From JAGRMG01 sp047975215 (GTDB lineage Bacteria; Pseudomonadota; Alphaproteobacteria; Rhodobacterales; Rhodobacteraceae): a stretch of 64,000 nt of DNA. A program made the position numbers and the translations under genes. The notes beneath the pieces were generated by a model. The model saw nothing but the letters and a program-made list of their open reading frames with translations, was not told the origin of the DNA and made no database searches. Of the stretch, positions 61,793 through 64,000 are shown in pieces (the stretch's first letter is position 1; each line of letters begins with the position of its first letter). The DNA lies in NCBI GenBank assembly GCA_047975215.1, contig JBKEDD010000005.1, positions 124,001-188,000 of the forward strand, read 5' to 3'.

Positions 61793-62679
61793 CGACCCGC
61801 CTCCGCCTGCTTCTGCTGGTTGCGCTGGAACAGCACGATGGGGATGACCAGGATCAGCAGCAGAACGATCGCCACGGCGCTGGCCACCGGCCAGTCGCGG
61901 TTGGAGAAGAACTCCTCCCACAGCACCTTGCCGATCATCAGCGTCCCCGACCCGCCCAGCAGCGAGGGGATCACGAATTCGCCCAGCGCCGGGATGAAGA
62001 CCAGGAAGCAGCCGGCAACGATACCGTTGCGCGACAGCGGGACCGTCACCAGCCAGAAGGCGGTCAGCCGCGAACAGCCGAGGTCTTCGGCCGCTTCGAT
62101 CAATGACCCGTCGAGCCGGTCGAGAGCGGCATAGATCGGCAGGATCATGAATGGCAGATAGGTATAGACGATACCGATATAGACGGCCGTGTTGGTGTTC
62201 AGGATGGCCAGGGGTTCGTCGACGATGCCGATCCACATCAGAAGCTGGTTGAGAAAACCTTCGCTGCTGAGGATGCCCATCCAGGCATAGACCCGGATCA
62301 GGAAGCTGGTCCAGAACGGCAGGATCACCAGCATCATCAGCGTCGGGCGCCATTCCTCGGGCGCGCGTGCCATGCCGTAGGCGATGGGATAGCCGACGCA
62401 TAACGTGATCGCGGTGGAGACCAGGGCGATCAACAGGCTGCTCAGATAGGCTTTCCAGTACAGATCGTCCTGCGTCAGCCAGACGAAGTTCTCGAAATCC
62501 AGTTCCGCGAAGAAGGTGCGAATGCCGTCCCAGCCGGCGGCAAGGTCCAGCGTCGGCGTGTAGGGCGGAATGGACAATGCCGTATCGGAAAGCGAGATCT
62601 TGAGGACGATGGCGAAGGGCACCAGGAACAGCGCCAGCAGCCACAGATAGGGAATTGCGACGAGGACCAGGCGGCGCAT
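61789..62679 (-). CDS. potB: Polyamine-type ABC transporter permease PotB-like
   Basis: 296 aa. IPYLWLLALFLVPFAIVLKISLSD start, PFWTSFLIRVYAWMGILSSEGFLNQLL and EAAEDLGCSRLTAFWLVTVPLSRNGIVAG coupling loop; PALGEFVIPSLLGGSGTLMIGKV near the end. ATG 62679 overlaps the potA stop (TGATG). Confidence 0.93.
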   Translation of the reverse strand: MRRLVLVAIPYLWLLALFLVPFAIVLKISLSDTALSIPPYTPTLDLAAGWDGIRTFFAELDFENFVWLTQDDLYWKAYLSSLLIALVSTAITLCVGYPIAYGMARAPEEWRPTLMMLVILPFWTSFLIRVYAWMGILSSEGFLNQLLMWIGIVDEPLAILNTNTAVYIGIVYTYLPFMILPIYAALDRLDGSLIEAAEDLGCSRLTAFWLVTVPLSRNGIVAGCFLVFIPALGEFVIPSLLGGSGTLMIGKVLWEEFFSNRDWPVASAVAIVLLLILVIPIVLFQRNQQKQAEAGR

Positions 62680-63806
62680 CAGTTTGCCAGCAGGACGCCG
62701 GCCGTGGCGGTCCAGGACAGCCACACCGAGTCTTCCCATGTGAAATCGCGCCGCGAGATACGCCGCGTGTTTGCGGTTTGCGCCTTGACGATCGCGCCCG
62801 TGGGCAATTCGACGTGATAGGTGGAAAGGTTGCCCAGATAGGCGATGTCATGCACCCGCCCCTGCACCGCGTTGTCGGCATTGGCCGGCCGTTCGGCGCT
62901 GATCGCGATCTTCTCGGGGCGAATTGCCAGATGGCATTTCTGCCCGGCCTCGAAAGCCAGCCGCGATGCGGCGGTAAGCGCCGGCTGCCCTTCGGCCCAG
63001 TCGATGCGGAAACGGTCCGTGCCATTCGGGCTGGCGCGGCCTTCGATCAGGTTCACGTCGCCGATGAAATCGGCCACATAGACGCTGTTGGGTTCTTCAT
63101 AGATCTTGTCGGGCGTGGCGATCTGGACGACCTCCCCCTGATCCATCACGGCGATACGGCTGGCCACGGTCATCGCCTCTTCCTGGTCATGGGTCACGAT
63201 GACGAAAGTGGTCCCGGTCTTTTCCTGAATGTCCATCAGTTCGAACTGGGTGTCCTGGCGCAGCTTTGCGTCAAGCGCCCCCAGCGGTTCGTCGAGCAGC
63301 AGAAGCTTGGGCGCCTTGGCAAGGCTGCGTGCCAGTGCGACGCGCTGGCGCTGGCCGCCCGAGATCTGGTGCGGCTTGCGGCGGGCGAACTGGCCCAGCC
63401 GGGTCAGTTTCAGCATTTCCTCGACCCGCGCGTCGATATCGGGCTTGGCCATGTTGTCGCGCCTGAGGCCAAAGGCGATGTTGTCCCACACCGTCAGATG
63501 CGGAAACAGAGCGTAGGACTGGAACATCATGTTCACGGCCCGCTTGTTCGGCGGCACGGGCACGATATCCTTGCCGGCCAGTTCGATCCGCCCTCCGGTC
63601 GGTGTCTCGAACCCCGCGAGCATCCGCATCAGCGTGGTCTTGCCGCACCCCGACGGGCCGAGCAGTGCAAAGAACTCCCTTTCGAAGATATCCAGGGTCA
63701 GATCGTGAATGGCGGTGAAGTCGCCGAAACGCTTGGTGACATTGCGAAACCGGATAAGAGGCTTGGCATCCGGGTCGGCCCATGGGGCAAAGACGGTTTC
63801 GGGCAC
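62679..63806 (-). CDS. potA: Polyamine-type ABC transporter ATPase PotA/PotG-like
   Basis: 375 aa. Walker A GPSGCGKTT (~50-58), signature ISGGQRQRVALARSL, Walker B LLLLDEPLGALD, H-loop VTHDQEEA and a C-terminal TOBE domain (~290-375). Drives the PotB/PotC channel. Separated from the binding-protein gene by 88 nt with a strong hairpin. Confidence 0.95.
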   Translation of the reverse strand: MPETVFAPWADPDAKPLIRFRNVTKRFGDFTAIHDLTLDIFEREFFALLGPSGCGKTTLMRMLAGFETPTGGRIELAGKDIVPVPPNKRAVNMMFQSYALFPHLTVWDNIAFGLRRDNMAKPDIDARVEEMLKLTRLGQFARRKPHQISGGQRQRVALARSLAKAPKLLLLDEPLGALDAKLRQDTQFELMDIQEKTGTTFVIVTHDQEEAMTVASRIAVMDQGEVVQIATPDKIYEEPNSVYVADFIGDVNLIEGRASPNGTDRFRIDWAEGQPALTAASRLAFEAGQKCHLAIRPEKIAISAERPANADNAVQGRVHDIAYLGNLSTYHVELPTGAIVKAQTANTRRISRRDFTWEDSVWLSWTATAGVLLAN

Positions 63807-63857
63807 TGTTGTCTCCGGCTATGGAACGGATCGGTTCTCCGGGGCGGGGCGGCAAGG

Positions 63858-63880
63858 GGGGCGGGCGCCTGGCCCGCCCC
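63858..63880 (-). promoter_or_regulatory. Intercistronic stem-loop between binding-protein and ATPase genes
   Basis: GGGGCGGGC (63858-63866), 5-nt loop, GCCCGCCCC (63872-63880): a perfect 9-bp GC stem 15 nt after the binding-protein stop. Such hairpins often lower downstream expression so that the binding protein exceeds the membrane parts. Confidence 0.6.
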
Positions 63881-63894
63881 GCATGACCGCCGGG

Positions 63895-64000
63895 TCAGGT
63901 GCCCGACTTGATCTTGGTCCAAAGACGGGTCACGACCCGCTGCACCTTGGGTTCGAACGGCGTGGTGGTGAACAGGTTGTCCAGCGTTTCCTGATCCGGG
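63895..64000 (-). CDS. potF: Polyamine ABC transporter substrate-binding protein, C-terminal fragment
   Basis: Only the last 35 codons are in the window; the gene continues beyond the right edge. The visible end, QETLDNLFTTTPFEPKVQR and then TRLWTKIKSGT, is the usual C-terminus of PotD/PotF-type periplasmic proteins. First gene of the leftward potF-potA-potB-potC-puuB-like operon. Confidence 0.82.
   Translation of the reverse strand, partial: PDQETLDNLFTTTPFEPKVQRVVTRLWTKIKSGT

Noticed and set aside
62655..63911. Rightward 418-codon frame opposite potA
   Set aside because: Antisense shadow; potA has complete ABC motifs.

Overview
The window is high-GC and reads as a chromosomal segment of a motile Rhodobacterales (Roseobacter/Paracoccaceae-type) alphaproteobacterium. 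The evidence is a flagellar locus with the alphaproteobacterial regulators FlaF and FlbT, a DUF1217 protein, an SltF-type lytic transglycosylase and a MotE-like protein. A DUF1013 (TrcR-type) cell-cycle regulator and a phenylacetate cluster with a fused PaaZ fit the same origin. I see no tRNA, rRNA, CRISPR array, insertion sequence or prophage. Coding density is very high and many neighbours overlap by 4 nt.

Layout. 1-2056: the end of a secreted DUF1254/DUF1214 protein and a small SAM methyltransferase with a TTG start. 2302-9111: a complete oligopeptide-type ABC importer (fused double ATPase, binding protein, two permeases) followed by a RarD-like permease. 9134-34500: about 25 kb of flagellar genes in several divergent units: flgD-fliK; flgJ-flgN; flagellin-flaF-flbT-DUF1217; fliI; flgBC-fliEQ-flgFGAH-fliL-like; fliJ-like-flhB-fliR-flhA-sltF; motA with accessory genes and fliL; fliF-fliH-fliN-fliP. 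The export gate, ATPase, rod, MS ring and L ring are here. Hook (FlgE), hook-filament junction (FlgK, FlgL), P ring (FlgI), FliG, FliM and MotB are not, so they must lie elsewhere or beyond the edges.

34615-36148: an RNase T2 and the TrcR-type regulator, with a strongly structured leader between them. 36225-41492: paaZ divergent from paaG-paaI-paaK-tetR. 41773-49387: a six-gene acyl-CoA degradation operon (FadJ-type bifunctional enzyme, thiolase, two paired acyl-CoA dehydrogenases, hotdog thioesterase, acyl-CoA ligase). 49456-50148: ribulose-phosphate epimerase.

50374-56883: a leftward seven-gene glycan or glycolipid operon (four glycosyltransferases, a histidine phosphatase, a NodB-like deacetylase and a second copy of the small methyltransferase) in which all six junctions are 4-nt start/stop overlaps. 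This is the best candidate for an undescribed pathway. 57302-59650: a large MscS-type mechanosensitive channel. 59664-64000: a polyamine-type ABC importer (binding protein cut by the right edge) with a PuuB-like oxidase.

Regulation. Three flagellar intergenic regions carry sites resembling the CtrA box (TTAA-N7-TTAA). The paaZ/paaG gap has a palindrome suited to the TetR regulator. Strong stem-loops lie between thiolase and acyl-CoA dehydrogenase and between the polyamine-binding protein and its ATPase gene.
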